36,899 nt of DNA from Pseudomonadota bacterium (GCA_005776725.1 SXOO01000219.1:1-36899), one strand, 5' to 3'. Shown: positions 7,716 to 16,744, numbered from the stretch's first letter. Notes: generated by a model from the sequence alone, not told the origin. Numbers and translations: made by a program.

Positions 7716-8960
7716 ATGCGTATCGCCGCAGCTCTCCTACTCCTCGGCTGTTCCTCCACCGCGGGCTCTGACACTGCCGATGTCACCCAGGCCTCGCACG
7801 ACGTCACCCAAGCGCCGCCCGACGTCCCTGCGTCCGAGACCCACCTGGCACCTGCCGACGCCGCCGCGCCGCCACCTCATCTCTCCGGACAGATCGACGC
7901 GGCCGGTTCTTTTCGCGTCGGGTTCCGCTCCGAGTCCGTGACGTACACACCCTCGGCGGTAACGGACGGAGACGAGCCACTGGTGCTCCCGGAGCGGACG
8001 CTCAGCGTCTCGGTCTGGTACCCCGCGTCCAGCACCGTGGGTGACCCGGCCACCTACACGCTGGGCATCACCCGGCCCAACATCCACACGGGCGCCGCTC
8101 CGCTCGACGCGCGCGAGCTGCCTGTGCTGGTCTACAGCCACGGACACCAAGGCTTCGCCGAGGCGTCGTTCTTCCTCACGGAGCACTTCGCCTCGCACGG
8201 CTTCATCGTGGTGGCGCCGAACCACACGGGCAACACGTTCATCGATTCCCCCACGCGCACGGTGGACTCGTACCTGGTACGGCCGCTGGACGTCGCGGCG
8301 GTGCTCGACTGGCTATACGGGCTGCCTCCCTCCGATCCCCTGGCGGGGCGCGCGAGCGACGTGGTCACGCTCACCGGCCACAGCTACGGCGGCTTCACGG
8401 CGCTTGCCGCCGCAGGGGGCGTCTGGTCAATCGACGCCGCTGTCGAGAGCTGCGCCACGGGGTGGGACTCGCCGTTTTGCGACGGGCTGGACGCGGCGCA
8501 CATCGCTGCGTTTCGCCACGGGCTCCGCGATCCCCGGATAGACGCGGTGGTCACCATGGCGGCCGGGGATGCCTTCGCGTTTACGCCGGATGGGCTCGCC
8601 GGCCTCGAGGTCCCCACGCTGCTCATCACGGGAGGGCGAGACGCGGCGTCGCGCGACGCGATGTCGGGGGACCTGCTGTGGACCGCGTTGCCCCTGGGCG
8701 ACCGCTTCGCGCGGCTCTCGTTGCCGAACGCCGGCCACCTCACCTTCACTGACACCTGCGAGGTGGTCGGCCAGATCTCGGAGGGCGACGGCTGCGACGG
8801 GCCACCCTTCGTGGTCCCGAGCGAAGCGCATTACGCGATCAACACCTACGCGACGGCGTTCGTCCGGGGCCACCTCTACGCCGATCCGGCGGGGCTGGAG
8901 GTGCTGGCCGGGACCCGCTATGTCGTCCCGCCGGGCGTCGCGGCCCTGACCATCCGCTGA
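7716..8960 (+). CDS. Alpha/beta hydrolase lipoprotein
   Basis: A 414-residue secreted lipoprotein. The signal sequence MRIAAALLLLGCSS has a good lipobox (LLGC, Cys12), followed by an Ala/Pro/Asp-rich linker of about 50 residues. The catalytic part has the SHGHQGF oxyanion segment, the nucleophile elbow GHSYGG, a candidate acid in LLITGGRDAAS and a candidate histidine in NAGHLTF. The fold resembles the platelet-activating-factor acetylhydrolase/chlorophyllase-like group, which cleaves esters or acyl groups. It would be displayed on the outer or inner membrane surface. The gene stands alone on the plus strand and no strong ribosome-binding site is visible. The substrate is unknown. Confidence 0.85.
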   Translation: MRIAAALLLLGCSSTAGSDTADVTQASHDVTQAPPDVPASETHLAPADAAAPPPHLSGQIDAAGSFRVGFRSESVTYTPSAVTDGDEPLVLPERTLSVSVWYPASSTVGDPATYTLGITRPNIHTGAAPLDARELPVLVYSHGHQGFAEASFFLTEHFASHGFIVVAPNHTGNTFIDSPTRTVDSYLVRPLDVAAVLDWLYGLPPSDPLAGRASDVVTLTGHSYGGFTALAAAGGVWSIDAAVESCATGWDSPFCDGLDAAHIAAFRHGLRDPRIDAVVTMAAGDAFAFTPDGLAGLEVPTLLITGGRDAASRDAMSGDLLWTALPLGDRFARLSLPNAGHLTFTDTCEVVGQISEGDGCDGPPFVVPSEAHYAINTYATAFVRGHLYADPAGLEVLAGTRYVVPPGVAALTIR

Positions 8961-9392
8961 GCGAGCCCTCGGAGGCGCCGCAAGATGCCTTGCCCCAGCG
9001 TGGGGCGACCGCAAGACTCCCGGGCTTCCGACAGGTGGTCCAGCTGCAAAACGACGTTCGCACGCACTGAGAAGAAATTTTCGCACCTTGGTGTGTATTA
9101 ACCTTCCCAGCGCCCGTCCCGATCCGTAGGATGAGGGCGTTGGTTGGTTCTCCCATGACCTTCATGGGACCTCAGCGCAGTGGTGACCTCATGCAGTTCC
9201 TCAAGTCCTTCGTGTACCTCATCGGCTTCCTGGTCTCTGCCGCGATCTCGCGTGACCACCAGGACCTGTTCCAATAAGGCACGCCGCCCCCGCCAGCGCG
9301 TAGCGCGCTGCGCACTCCACGCCGCCCTTGCCCCCTGGGACGAATCCGCTCGTCCAGGCGCGAGGTTGGCGGCGCCCCCTCCCAGCTCAGTA
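8961..9392. other. 432-base region between convergent genes
   Basis: No long gene is seen here. The part from 9061 to 9115 is locally A/T-richer (GAAGAAATTTTCG, TATTAACC) than its surroundings and could hold a promoter. It lies upstream of the short open frame at 9155-9277. A perfect 7-bp hairpin CAGCGCG/CGCGCTG with a 3-base loop sits at 9294-9310, just past that frame. It lacks a T-run, so it is not a convincing intrinsic terminator. Confidence 0.5.
9155..9277 (+). CDS. Possible 40-residue membrane microprotein
   Basis: A short frame ATG...TAA encoding 40 residues. An N-terminal polar part with three methionines (positions 1, 4 and 13) is followed by a single hydrophobic helix (FVYLIGFLVSAAIS) and a charged tail (RDHQDLFQ). 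Starting at Met13 (9191) would give a 28-residue protein with the sequence GGTGA upstream. A hairpin follows the stop. Small single-helix proteins of this shape often regulate membrane complexes, but I recognise no family, and a frame this short can arise by chance in GC-rich DNA. The A/T-richer upstream segment and the composition of the helix are the only positive signs. Confidence 0.35.
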   Translation: MTFMGPQRSGDLMQFLKSFVYLIGFLVSAAISRDHQDLFQ

Positions 9393-12125
9393 TCAGTAAG
9401 ACGTGTTACGGCGCTGCGTGCGACCGTAGGTCGGCCACGCCGAGTCCAACAGGCCGATCGCCGTGGGTGCCGCGTGCACCATGCCGTCGCTGGTGGAGAA
9501 GACCAGACGATCTCCCATCCACGCAGGCAACCAGGCGTCCAGGGCAGCTAGCGGCAGCTCCCAGCCCGGGCTCGCGTCCGTCGGCGCGAAGCCTACGGCG
9601 CCAGCGCGCGTGTAGGCGACGGAGCCGTTCGACAGCGCCGCGAGCTGCCGGTGCGCCCCGGCGATGGGTGCGAACTCCGTTGCGCAGAGGGGGGTTCCGG
9701 CAGCGCACGCCGCGCCGTCCACCAGGAGCAACGCGCTGGCTGTGGCGGTGACGACGCGGTCACCGCCCAGCAGGACCGGATCCGCAGTGGCCGCTCCGCT
9801 CAGGGAGGCTGTCCAACGCGTGGTAGTGGTGACGCCGTCGTCCGTGAACGCCGTGACCGTGGCGCCGGCCGCGACGACGATCCCGCCCTCGCCGACCGCT
9901 GGCGTGAGGGTGATCACCGCCGGGGCCGCCCAGAGCCACCGCCCAATCCCGGCAGCGTCGACCGCCGCCAGGCTCGGTGTGTCGCCGCCCACAGCGATGA
10001 GCGCCCCGCCGTCCGAGGCCACCACCCGAGCGCCTGTACCCGCGCCCGGAGTTCCCCAGAGGATCGACAACTTCGCGCCGTCGCCGGAGGGCTCCATGGC
10101 GAGGGTCCCGGCGCCGGCCGTAGACACGTAGACGCGGCCGCTGTTCGTCCACGTGGGCGGTGCCACCACCCGGCACGGGTTGGGGACGTCGCCGCACTGT
10201 CCGAGGATCTCGCCGGAGGCGACGACTCCGCCGTCCGAGACGCGAACCTGCACCACGCGGTGGGTCCCGGACGTGGCGTCACCCAGCGCGGCGAGGGACC
10301 CGTCGGCCGAGATCGCCGGCGTGGTCGTCACAGCGCTGAGATCCGCGGCCGTCCAGAGTGCAGCACCGTCGGCGCCCACGGCCCACAGCTTCGGCCCCGC
10401 GAAGAGGAGCGTGCTACCCGAGACCGCCGGCGGACCCAGGAAGTCGAGCGTGGAGACTGGCGACGAGAACAGCAGGCAGTCCAGCGACGCGACGTTGACG
10501 CACGCGCCCGCGGCGCAGCTGTCGAGGGTGCACGCGTTGCCGTCGTCGCACGGGTTCGGCGTGCCCGCACAAGCACCGGCCGTACACACGTCGCTCGTGG
10601 TGCAGCCGTCGCCGTCGTCGCAGCCCGCGCCGTCGCCGAGCGGTAGCACCTCGGAGCAGATGCCGGTGCCGGGATCGCAAGTCGAGACGGCCTCGCACGG
10701 ACCGTTCGCGGGGCAGGTCACGCTGGGCTGCCCCGCGCACTGCCCCGTGGTGCAGATGTCGGGCGCCGTGCAGAGGCTGCCGTCGTTGCACTCGGTGCCA
10801 TCTGCCTTGTTCGGGTACACGCATCCGACGAAGGCGACGCAGCTCCCAGGGTCCTGGCACACGGTGGCGACCGCCGGATCGCAGGTGGTCTCGGCGCCGC
10901 CGACGCAGCTGCCCGACCCGCACACCGCCCCGGTCTTGCAGCGGTCTTCCGTGCTGCATGCGCCGCCCTCGTTCTTGGCGACGGGCGCGGGACAGAGCCC
11001 GTTGGTGGGGTCGCACGCCCCGGCGTCGGCGCACTCGGTGGAGAAGCCGCAGCGCACCGGGCCCTCGTCGCACCCGAAGAGCGGATTGCACGCCGCGGAC
11101 GTACACGGCGCGGCGGCGGCGCACGTCTCACACGCAGGCAACGGAACGCCAGCGCAAGCCGCCGTACCATCCACGTCGATCTTCGACACGCTGCCGACCA
11201 CGGCCCCGCGTGCCGCGATGACGAGCGCCCCGTGGCTGGGGCTGAGCGTGAGGCCGTTGGCCTCGTCCTCGGCCACGGCTGAGCCGTCACCTTTCTGGAG
11301 GCGCAGGACCACCCGGCCCGTGCCGCTGTGAACCCGGAAGAGCACGCCGAGGAAGCTGCCGATCTGTGCCTCTGCTTCGCCTACGACCTCGTCGGACACG
11401 AGCGCCCGAACGACGACGGTTTGGGGGCTCAGGTGCGCGATCTCGAAGCCCGTGCGTCCCACGAGCTCCTGTCCCGTCGGGGCGCTGGGCAGTGTTCCGA
11501 TGAACCACGTGGCGCCCGGCGTGACCGTGGCCAACAGCACGCGGACGTCCAGCTCGAGATCGCCCGCCCACGGCTGGAGGCGCGACCAGACGGTGCTCTC
11601 CGCGTCGTTCATGCCGCGGAAAGCGACCGGACCGCTGGTGTGCGCGGCGCTGCCCAGCGGGTTCACGCGCACCCAGCCGGTGTAGGACTTGAAGTCGACC
11701 GTTGCCTTGACCGCCATCGGGCCGTCATCGATGGCGCCGTTGCAGTCGTCGTCCAGGCCGTTGCACAGCTCCTCGCCGGTGGGGACACACTCGGGACCCG
11801 TGTCCGGCGGCGTGACTGTGTCGCCGTCGGATCCGTCCGCCGAGTCTGTGGCGTCCGCGGAATCCGTGGCGTCGCTGCTGTCGGCCGCGTCGTCGCCGTC
11901 TCCCGAGTCACCGAGGGTGGTGGTGTCCTTCTTCGGGCCCGAGGTGTCGACGAAGCGGTCCTCGTACTCCTCGAGGCCGAGCTTCGACGGCGCCTCGGCG
12001 CAGGAGGCGAGGCAAGCGGCGAGGCAAGCGACGAGGCAAGCAGCGAATACCACGGGGGCAGAGGCGCCGGGCACGGAGTGCGACGGCTCGCGGCGCGGGG
12101 CCGCGTGAAAGACGGGGCGCTCCAC
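9393..12125 (-). CDS. Large Cys-rich lipoprotein with MopE-like motif and beta-propeller
   Basis: A 910-residue surface lipoprotein. A 24-residue n-region is followed by the hydrophobic run VVFAACLVACLAACLASC; the last Cys fits the lipobox LASC. A Ser/Asp/Thr-rich linker (about residues 60-105) precedes the MopE-type motif LCNGLDDDCNGAIDDG (residues about 119-134), associated with metal binding. A beta-sandwich-like domain spans about 140-325, and a Cys-rich region of repeated CDDGNACT/CSTEDRC modules about 330-545. The C-terminal 360 residues are PQQ-like beta-propeller blades (KLWAVGADGAALWTA, GRVYVSTAGAGTLAM). It is probably a surface-exposed binding or adhesion protein. It lies 2 bases after the PEGA gene on the same strand. 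Confidence 0.85.
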   Translation of the reverse strand: MERPVFHAAPRREPSHSVPGASAPVVFAACLVACLAACLASCAEAPSKLGLEEYEDRFVDTSGPKKDTTTLGDSGDGDDAADSSDATDSADATDSADGSDGDTVTPPDTGPECVPTGEELCNGLDDDCNGAIDDGPMAVKATVDFKSYTGWVRVNPLGSAAHTSGPVAFRGMNDAESTVWSRLQPWAGDLELDVRVLLATVTPGATWFIGTLPSAPTGQELVGRTGFEIAHLSPQTVVVRALVSDEVVGEAEAQIGSFLGVLFRVHSGTGRVVLRLQKGDGSAVAEDEANGLTLSPSHGALVIAARGAVVGSVSKIDVDGTAACAGVPLPACETCAAAAPCTSAACNPLFGCDEGPVRCGFSTECADAGACDPTNGLCPAPVAKNEGGACSTEDRCKTGAVCGSGSCVGGAETTCDPAVATVCQDPGSCVAFVGCVYPNKADGTECNDGSLCTAPDICTTGQCAGQPSVTCPANGPCEAVSTCDPGTGICSEVLPLGDGAGCDDGDGCTTSDVCTAGACAGTPNPCDDGNACTLDSCAAGACVNVASLDCLLFSSPVSTLDFLGPPAVSGSTLLFAGPKLWAVGADGAALWTAADLSAVTTTPAISADGSLAALGDATSGTHRVVQVRVSDGGVVASGEILGQCGDVPNPCRVVAPPTWTNSGRVYVSTAGAGTLAMEPSGDGAKLSILWGTPGAGTGARVVASDGGALIAVGGDTPSLAAVDAAGIGRWLWAAPAVITLTPAVGEGGIVVAAGATVTAFTDDGVTTTTRWTASLSGAATADPVLLGGDRVVTATASALLLVDGAACAAGTPLCATEFAPIAGAHRQLAALSNGSVAYTRAGAVGFAPTDASPGWELPLAALDAWLPAWMGDRLVFSTSDGMVHAAPTAIGLLDSAWPTYGRTQRRNTSY
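12009..12044. repeat. Three 12-bp tandem repeats in a signal peptide
   Basis: The unit GAGGCAAGCRRC occurs three times in a row. On the coding (minus) strand it produces the repeated CLVACLAACLASC pattern in the signal sequence of the 910-residue lipoprotein. The repeats are in frame, so gain or loss of a unit changes the length of the hydrophobic core by four residues without a frameshift. Confidence 0.85.
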
Positions 12126-12127
12126 GA

Positions 12128-13291
12128 TCAGAACCTCACCAGCGCGGTGCCGCCCGTGAGCGAGGGTAGGAAGAGAAGCTCGGGCCCGCTCACTTCGACC
12201 GATTCGTCTGCCGCGAGCGCGTCTACCACAAGCAGCGCGGTGCCCACGCCGGCGAACGCTAGGCCCACTCCCAGCGCGATGTAGCCGCCGGTCTGGAGGC
12301 CCGTCATGTCAGCCTCGAGCGCGTCATAAGTGTCCGAGTATTCCGTGTACCCACCGACGTGCGTGGCATTGAGGTCCTCGAGCTCGCCCTGCTTGTCCAC
12401 GGCCAGCCCCATGAGCACGCCCGTCGCGATGAGGGAGCCCGCCCCGAGCCCCACGCTGGTCCAGCCCCAGAACTTCTTGCTCTTCATGAGGCGCGCGCCG
12501 GCGCCCTCCGACTCTTCGAGCGTGACGTTCAGCGTGGCCACCCCGCCGGCCGTGACCGTGACCTCGTGGGACTGCGTGAGGAACTTGTCCTTCTCCACGC
12601 GCACCGTGTACTTGCCCGGCGCCATGAGGCGCGTCTCTGCTGACGGCAAGGCCCCCAGCGCGCTGTCGTCCACCAGCACCAGCGAGCCGGCGGGGCTCCC
12701 GGTGATCTTGATGCGGCCATACGCGGACGCCGGTACCAGCTCCACCGTCTTCGTGGCGGGGTGACCCACCGGGTGGTGCCAATTCACCGTGGCCGGGATG
12801 AAGCCGGGGGCCTCCACCCGCATCGTGGAGAAGCTGCGCTTGACCCAGCGTCGGTGCGGCGCGGTCCACTGCCCGTCGGTCTTCTCGCGCACAAGGGCGT
12901 CGGGCGGCTTGAGCTCCAGCGTCAGGAACGCGTGCTCCTGGTAGAGCCTCTGCTCCAGCTTCAATGACCACGCGGCGAAGTCTCTCTGTTGCTTGACCGG
13001 TACGCCGTAGCCCTTAGCGCGCTCGGCCACACGCCACGCCTCGACCGGGTCGCCCTTGCCCTCATGGGCCTTCGCCAGCGGCATCGCAAATTCGTAGGAG
13101 GGAACCTTCTGCTCGGCCTCCTCCAACAAGACGACCGCGCGTCCGTAGTCCCCCTTCTTGAGGGAGCGCTGGGCGTCGGTCGCGAGCTGTTTTGCGGCCT
13201 TGAGGTCCGCCTTGCTCGGAGGCGCCGCGGACGCAGGAGCAACCACGACGAGCGCGGCAGCGAGGACGAGCAGACGGAGGGCTCTCAACAT
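12128..13291 (-). CDS. PEGA-domain membrane protein
   Basis: A 387-residue exported protein. The signal peptide MLRALRLLVLAAALVVVAPASA is followed by a helical, TPR-like segment (residues about 20-115, KGDYGRAVVLLEEAEQKVP). A beta region and a PEGA domain come next (about 185-255, ITGSPAGSLVLVDDSALG...LMAPGKYTVRVEKDKF). Two membrane helices follow (FWGWTSVGLGAGSLIATGVL and ALGVGLAFAGVGTALLVV). PEGA domains are common surface-associated modules in Myxococcota. I chose the ATG at 13291 over a GTG at 13309 because it starts directly at a normal signal peptide. It is co-directional with the lipoprotein 2 bases downstream, so the two are probably one operon. Confidence 0.88.
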   Translation of the reverse strand: MLRALRLLVLAAALVVVAPASAAPPSKADLKAAKQLATDAQRSLKKGDYGRAVVLLEEAEQKVPSYEFAMPLAKAHEGKGDPVEAWRVAERAKGYGVPVKQQRDFAAWSLKLEQRLYQEHAFLTLELKPPDALVREKTDGQWTAPHRRWVKRSFSTMRVEAPGFIPATVNWHHPVGHPATKTVELVPASAYGRIKITGSPAGSLVLVDDSALGALPSAETRLMAPGKYTVRVEKDKFLTQSHEVTVTAGGVATLNVTLEESEGAGARLMKSKKFWGWTSVGLGAGSLIATGVLMGLAVDKQGELEDLNATHVGGYTEYSDTYDALEADMTGLQTGGYIALGVGLAFAGVGTALLVVDALAADESVEVSGPELLFLPSLTGGTALVRF

Positions 13292-13510
13292 GGCGGCGAA
13301 CGCTACCACGGCGCTCGGCAGCAGCGAAAGGCGAGGACGTGGCCAGCAGCTCCTGCGGTCCTTGTTCGGGCGAGGACTTCAACCTCAGATTGCCCGCGCG
13401 TCTCCCCTTCATGGGACGGGCGTCGTCCAGCGTGGGGACGGGGATGAGCAAGAGCATGGCCAGCACCGCAAGTAGCCACCTGTCGACGCTTCTGACACCA
13501 TGCGCCGCCA
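13292..13510. other. 219-base divergent intergenic region
   Basis: This region separates the PEGA gene (minus) from the sigma factor operon (plus) and must hold both promoters. I see no consensus -35/-10 pair on either strand. A minus-strand frame here encodes a hydrophobic stretch (LLAVLAMLLLIPVP), but it continues out of frame into the PEGA gene and lacks a convincing start, so I do not call a gene. Confidence 0.5.
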
Positions 13511-14041
13511 ATGTCGGTGATCCCCCTGCGCTCGGACGCTTGGTGGACCGGTCTTCGGGTCCAGCTGGAGAGCCGCGCACGCATCGTCGCGGGTGGCTCC
13601 CGGTCGCGCCTCTCTCCAGACGACCTCGTGCACGACACCGTGGCGAAGCTGCTGGCCTCGTACGGCGAAGAGGGGCTTCGAGCGCGCTCGCAGGATCAGC
13701 TGCTCTCCCTGGCCTGGCGCACCATGAAGAACCTGGCGATCGACGCTGCGCGCCGCAGGACGGAGGTCCTGGCTTCCGGCCACGACGGCGAGGCGCCCGA
13801 CCCGGTCGACTCCCGAGGCCTTGCGGACGAGACGCTGGCCGCCGAACGCCGCGGAGCGCGCGTTCGGGAGGTGCTGGCGGCCCTGAGCGACGAAGAGCGC
13901 TGCTTCCTCGTGCACGTCCTCGAGACCGACAGCGTCCCCGCGGCCCAGCGGCACTGCAGCTGGCCCGAAAAGTCACCGTACTACGTGCTCCGAAAGCTCC
14001 TCGACGGGCTCCGCGGCGAGCTCGAGGAGCACAGAGGTTGA
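13511..14041 (+). CDS. Sigma-70 family RNA polymerase sigma factor (ECF-like)
   Basis: A 176-residue sigma factor with regions 2 and 4 only, as in ECF-type factors. Region 2 includes LSPDDLVHDTVAKLLASY and the DNA-melting segment LAWRTMKNLAIDAARRR. An acidic linker leads to region 4 (ALSDEERCFLVHVLETDSVPAAQ to the helix YYVLRKLLDGLRGEL). It directs RNA polymerase to a specific promoter set, probably for an envelope or stress response. The gene is first of a coupled operon: a membrane protein follows 4 bases later, then an ABC exporter overlapping that gene. The region 4 sequence is divergent, so the assignment to a particular ECF group is open. Confidence 0.82.
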   Translation: MSVIPLRSDAWWTGLRVQLESRARIVAGGSRSRLSPDDLVHDTVAKLLASYGEEGLRARSQDQLLSLAWRTMKNLAIDAARRRTEVLASGHDGEAPDPVDSRGLADETLAAERRGARVREVLAALSDEERCFLVHVLETDSVPAAQRHCSWPEKSPYYVLRKLLDGLRGELEEHRG

Positions 14042-14045
14042 ACCT

Positions 14046-14990
14046 GTGACCCCACACGACACCCTCGTTGAAGCGGCGCTCGAGTGCGCTTACGGCGACG
14101 GCGATCCGGCCCCCATCGTCCAAGCGATGCGCCGTGATCCCGCGGCGCGCGCTGCGGTTCGAGGCGCGCTGGAGACGCTCCGCACAGCCGCTCGCGCCAC
14201 ACGGCCCGACGCACAGGCGCAGGGTCTCGCGATCCTGGAAGGGCTGCTCCGCGAGGCCGAGCGGGCCGAACCCCTCGCGGCGCCGGCACCCGGGGATCGC
14301 CGACCCGGCTCGGTGCCCCCGAACGCCGCTCTGCGGCGCGCTCGAATCCAGTGGTTCGGCCTGGCGGCGCTCGCCGCGGCAGCCGCGGTCTTGCTCGCGC
14401 TGCGCTTGCGCACGGCACCCACTGACGACGATACGAGCTCGCCGCTGGTGGATGCGCGCGGCGACCTGACCGTGGCCGCCCTCGAGGCGCTGGCCCAAGA
14501 CGCGCTCCCGACCGGGCTCGGCTTTGCCGGGGCTCGGCTCAGGCCCGCCGCACGCGGTTATCTCCTCGGGTTGGCGCGCGACGCACAGCTGGCGGCCATG
14601 GCCCAGGGGGGCGACCGCGCCCGTGCTCTCGCGCTCGACGCCGTCGCCCGCCTCAGCGAGGGCCTCACACCCCAGCTGGAGACCGCCGCCCCCGACCGCG
14701 TCGCGCTGGGGTGCGTCGCGCTCGTTGACGACGGCGCGGGCCGGCGAGCCGAGTGTGAACACGGCCTCACGCTCTACCGGCTCAAGCGTGACCTCGGGAC
14801 CCCTGCCGGGGATCGACGGGTGCGCACCCCCGAGGCGCTCGCGGCGCTGCGCTGGGTGGCCGGGACGGGCGTCGCGGACGTCAAGGCCGAGCTCTTCGTC
14901 GCGTCGGGACCGATTGCGCAGGGGGAGCGCGACGCGCTCTCGGCCGTCCTCACCTCGATCGGGCGTGTCCTCGAGGCAGGGACAGAGTGA
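14046..14990 (+). CDS. Membrane protein, candidate anti-sigma factor
   Basis: A 314-residue protein with one membrane helix (about residues 103-121, FGLAALAAAAAVLLALRL). The cytoplasmic N-terminal 100 residues are helical (LVEAALECAYGDGDPAPIVQAMRRDPAARAAV) and the roughly 190-residue outside part has two Cys (LGCVAL, AECEHG). The size, topology and position directly behind a sigma factor fit an anti-sigma factor, but the usual zinc-binding HxxxCxxC motif is absent, so the role is inferred from context only. The start is a GTG at 14046 with AGAGG in front, 4 bases after the sigma stop. Its end overlaps the next start as GTGA (14987-14990). Confidence 0.7.
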   Translation: MTPHDTLVEAALECAYGDGDPAPIVQAMRRDPAARAAVRGALETLRTAARATRPDAQAQGLAILEGLLREAERAEPLAAPAPGDRRPGSVPPNAALRRARIQWFGLAALAAAAAVLLALRLRTAPTDDDTSSPLVDARGDLTVAALEALAQDALPTGLGFAGARLRPAARGYLLGLARDAQLAAMAQGGDRARALALDAVARLSEGLTPQLETAAPDRVALGCVALVDDGAGRRAECEHGLTLYRLKRDLGTPAGDRRVRTPEALAALRWVAGTGVADVKAELFVASGPIAQGERDALSAVLTSIGRVLEAGTE

Positions 14991-16744
14991 CCGCCACTCC
15001 GGAGGGGCGACCGAGCGACCTTCGCCTGCTTGGGCGGCTCGCCCCCTGGGTGAGGCCGCATCGTCGGCTGCTCTTCGCGGCCGCCGCGATGCTCCCGGTC
15101 ATGGCCGCCTCAGCAATGGCTCAGCCGTGGCTCCTGGGAGTGGCCGTGGACGAGTACATGCACGCCGGCCGCACGGACGGGCTCTGGCCGCTGGCGTCGG
15201 TCTACCTCGTGCTGGTGGTGGCCGAGTATCTGGCCACAGCGTTCCACGGGTGGCTGCTCTCCCTCGCTGGCGCGCGGGTGATCGCCGCCCTCCGGATCAG
15301 CGTCCTCGAGCACATCCTGGCGCAGGGGCACGCGTTCCATGACCGCCGCGCCGCGGGCGTGCTTCTCTCCCGCACCACCAGCGACGTCGAGGCGATCGGT
15401 GAGTCGTTCGTCACCGGCGTGATCAGCATCGTGGCGGACGTGGTGAGGCTTCTGGGCATCGTGGCGATCATGCTCGTGCTCAGCCCCCACCTCACGCTCG
15501 CCAGCTTCGCCGCGCTGCCGGCCTTCTGGCTTGTGGTCAACTTCTTCCGGCGGCGCGTGCGCGACACCGGCCTGGCGATCCGGGCCGTCGTGGCCAAGAT
15601 GAACGGCTTCATGTCAGAGCACCTCGCGGGTGTGGAGGTGGTCCAGCTGTTCGGCCGCGAGGAGGCCGCTGCCCGCGAGTTCCAAGACGTCGCAAAGGGC
15701 GCCCTCCAGATCTTTCATCGCAACAACGTCTACGACGCCGCGCTCTACGCGGTGATGGATGGGCTCGGCGGCGTCGCGGTGGGCCTGCTGGTCTGGTACG
15801 CGTCGGGCGACGTGCTCGCGGGGCTTGCCACGCCCGGGCTCGTGGTGTCGTTCGTGGACTACGTGCAGCGCGCGCTGGTGCCGATCAAAGAGTTCTCCGC
15901 CAAGTACGCCACGCTCCAGCACTCGTTCGCCGGCATGGACCGCGTGTTTGGCCTGCTCGATACCCACGAGGCCGTGCCCGAGGGTGATCTCCTGCTCGCC
16001 CACCCGCGGGGCGAGGTGCTCTTCGACGACGTGCGCTTCGCGTACTCGGTCACACACCCCGTGCTCGCCGGCGTGACCCTACGGGCGGCCCCCGGGGAGG
16101 TGGTCGCCATCGTTGGCTCGTCCGGGTCCGGAAAGAGCACGTTGTGCCGTCTGCTGACGCGGGGATACACGGGCCACACCGGGACGATCAGCGTGGACGG
16201 CGTCCCGGTGGAGAGCCTGCAGCGGCGCGAGCTGGCGCGCATCGTGGCCACCGTCCCCCAAGATGTCGTCCTACTGCGGGGCTCGATCCGGTTCAATGTG
16301 ACCCTGGGAGACCCCGCGATCACCGACGACGCGATCTGGCAGGCGCTTGGCGAGGTCCAAGCCGCGGAGTTCGTCCAGGCGCTCGGCGGGCTCGACGCCC
16401 AGCTGGGCGAGCGCGGCGCGGGCCTCTCGGCGGGGCAGGGGCAGCTCCTGACCTTCGCCCGGGCCCTCGCGCGTCGGCCCGCCGTGGTGGTGCTGGACGA
16501 GGCCACCGCCAGCGTCGATCCCGGAACGGAGAGCCTCATCCAGGACGCGCTGGCCAGTGTCTTTCGTGGGCGCACGGTCCTGGTTGTGGCCCATCGGCTG
16601 TCCACGATCCGCGCGGCCGACCGCATCGTCGTACTCGAGGCAGGGCGCGTCGTGGAAGAGGGGTCGCACGACCGGCTCCTGAACGCAGGCGGGCGGTACG
16701 CCGAGCTCCTCGCTGCAGCCAAGTCGCTATCCACGGCCGCGTGA
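14987..16744 (+). CDS. ABC exporter half-transporter (membrane plus ATPase domain)
   Basis: A 585-residue type IV ABC exporter in the MsbA/LmrA layout. The six-helix membrane domain covers about residues 15-315, and the nucleotide-binding domain covers about 340-575. Visible motifs are Walker A GSSGSGKST, Q-loop VPQDVVLLRG, signature LSAGQGQ (a variant of LSGGQ), Walker B VVVLDEATASVD and H-loop VVAHRLSTI. It acts as a homodimer or heterodimer in the inner membrane, exporting a lipid, drug or peptide; the substrate is not evident. The GTG start at 14987 overlaps the upstream stop as GTGA. It belongs to the sigma factor operon, so it may be a target of or input to that regulator. Confidence 0.92.
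   Translation: MTATPEGRPSDLRLLGRLAPWVRPHRRLLFAAAAMLPVMAASAMAQPWLLGVAVDEYMHAGRTDGLWPLASVYLVLVVAEYLATAFHGWLLSLAGARVIAALRISVLEHILAQGHAFHDRRAAGVLLSRTTSDVEAIGESFVTGVISIVADVVRLLGIVAIMLVLSPHLTLASFAALPAFWLVVNFFRRRVRDTGLAIRAVVAKMNGFMSEHLAGVEVVQLFGREEAAAREFQDVAKGALQIFHRNNVYDAALYAVMDGLGGVAVGLLVWYASGDVLAGLATPGLVVSFVDYVQRALVPIKEFSAKYATLQHSFAGMDRVFGLLDTHEAVPEGDLLLAHPRGEVLFDDVRFAYSVTHPVLAGVTLRAAPGEVVAIVGSSGSGKSTLCRLLTRGYTGHTGTISVDGVPVESLQRRELARIVATVPQDVVLLRGSIRFNVTLGDPAITDDAIWQALGEVQAAEFVQALGGLDAQLGERGAGLSAGQGQLLTFARALARRPAVVVLDEATASVDPGTESLIQDALASVFRGRTVLVVAHRLSTIRAADRIVVLEAGRVVEEGSHDRLLNAGGRYAELLAAAKSLSTAA

Noticed and set aside
13062..14762. A long minus-strand frame across the sigma factor operon, with a hydrophobic stretch near 13430-13470
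   Set aside because: Composition is Arg/Gly/Ala-rich antisense of good genes. It ends inside the PEGA gene in another frame and has no credible start at the hydrophobic part.
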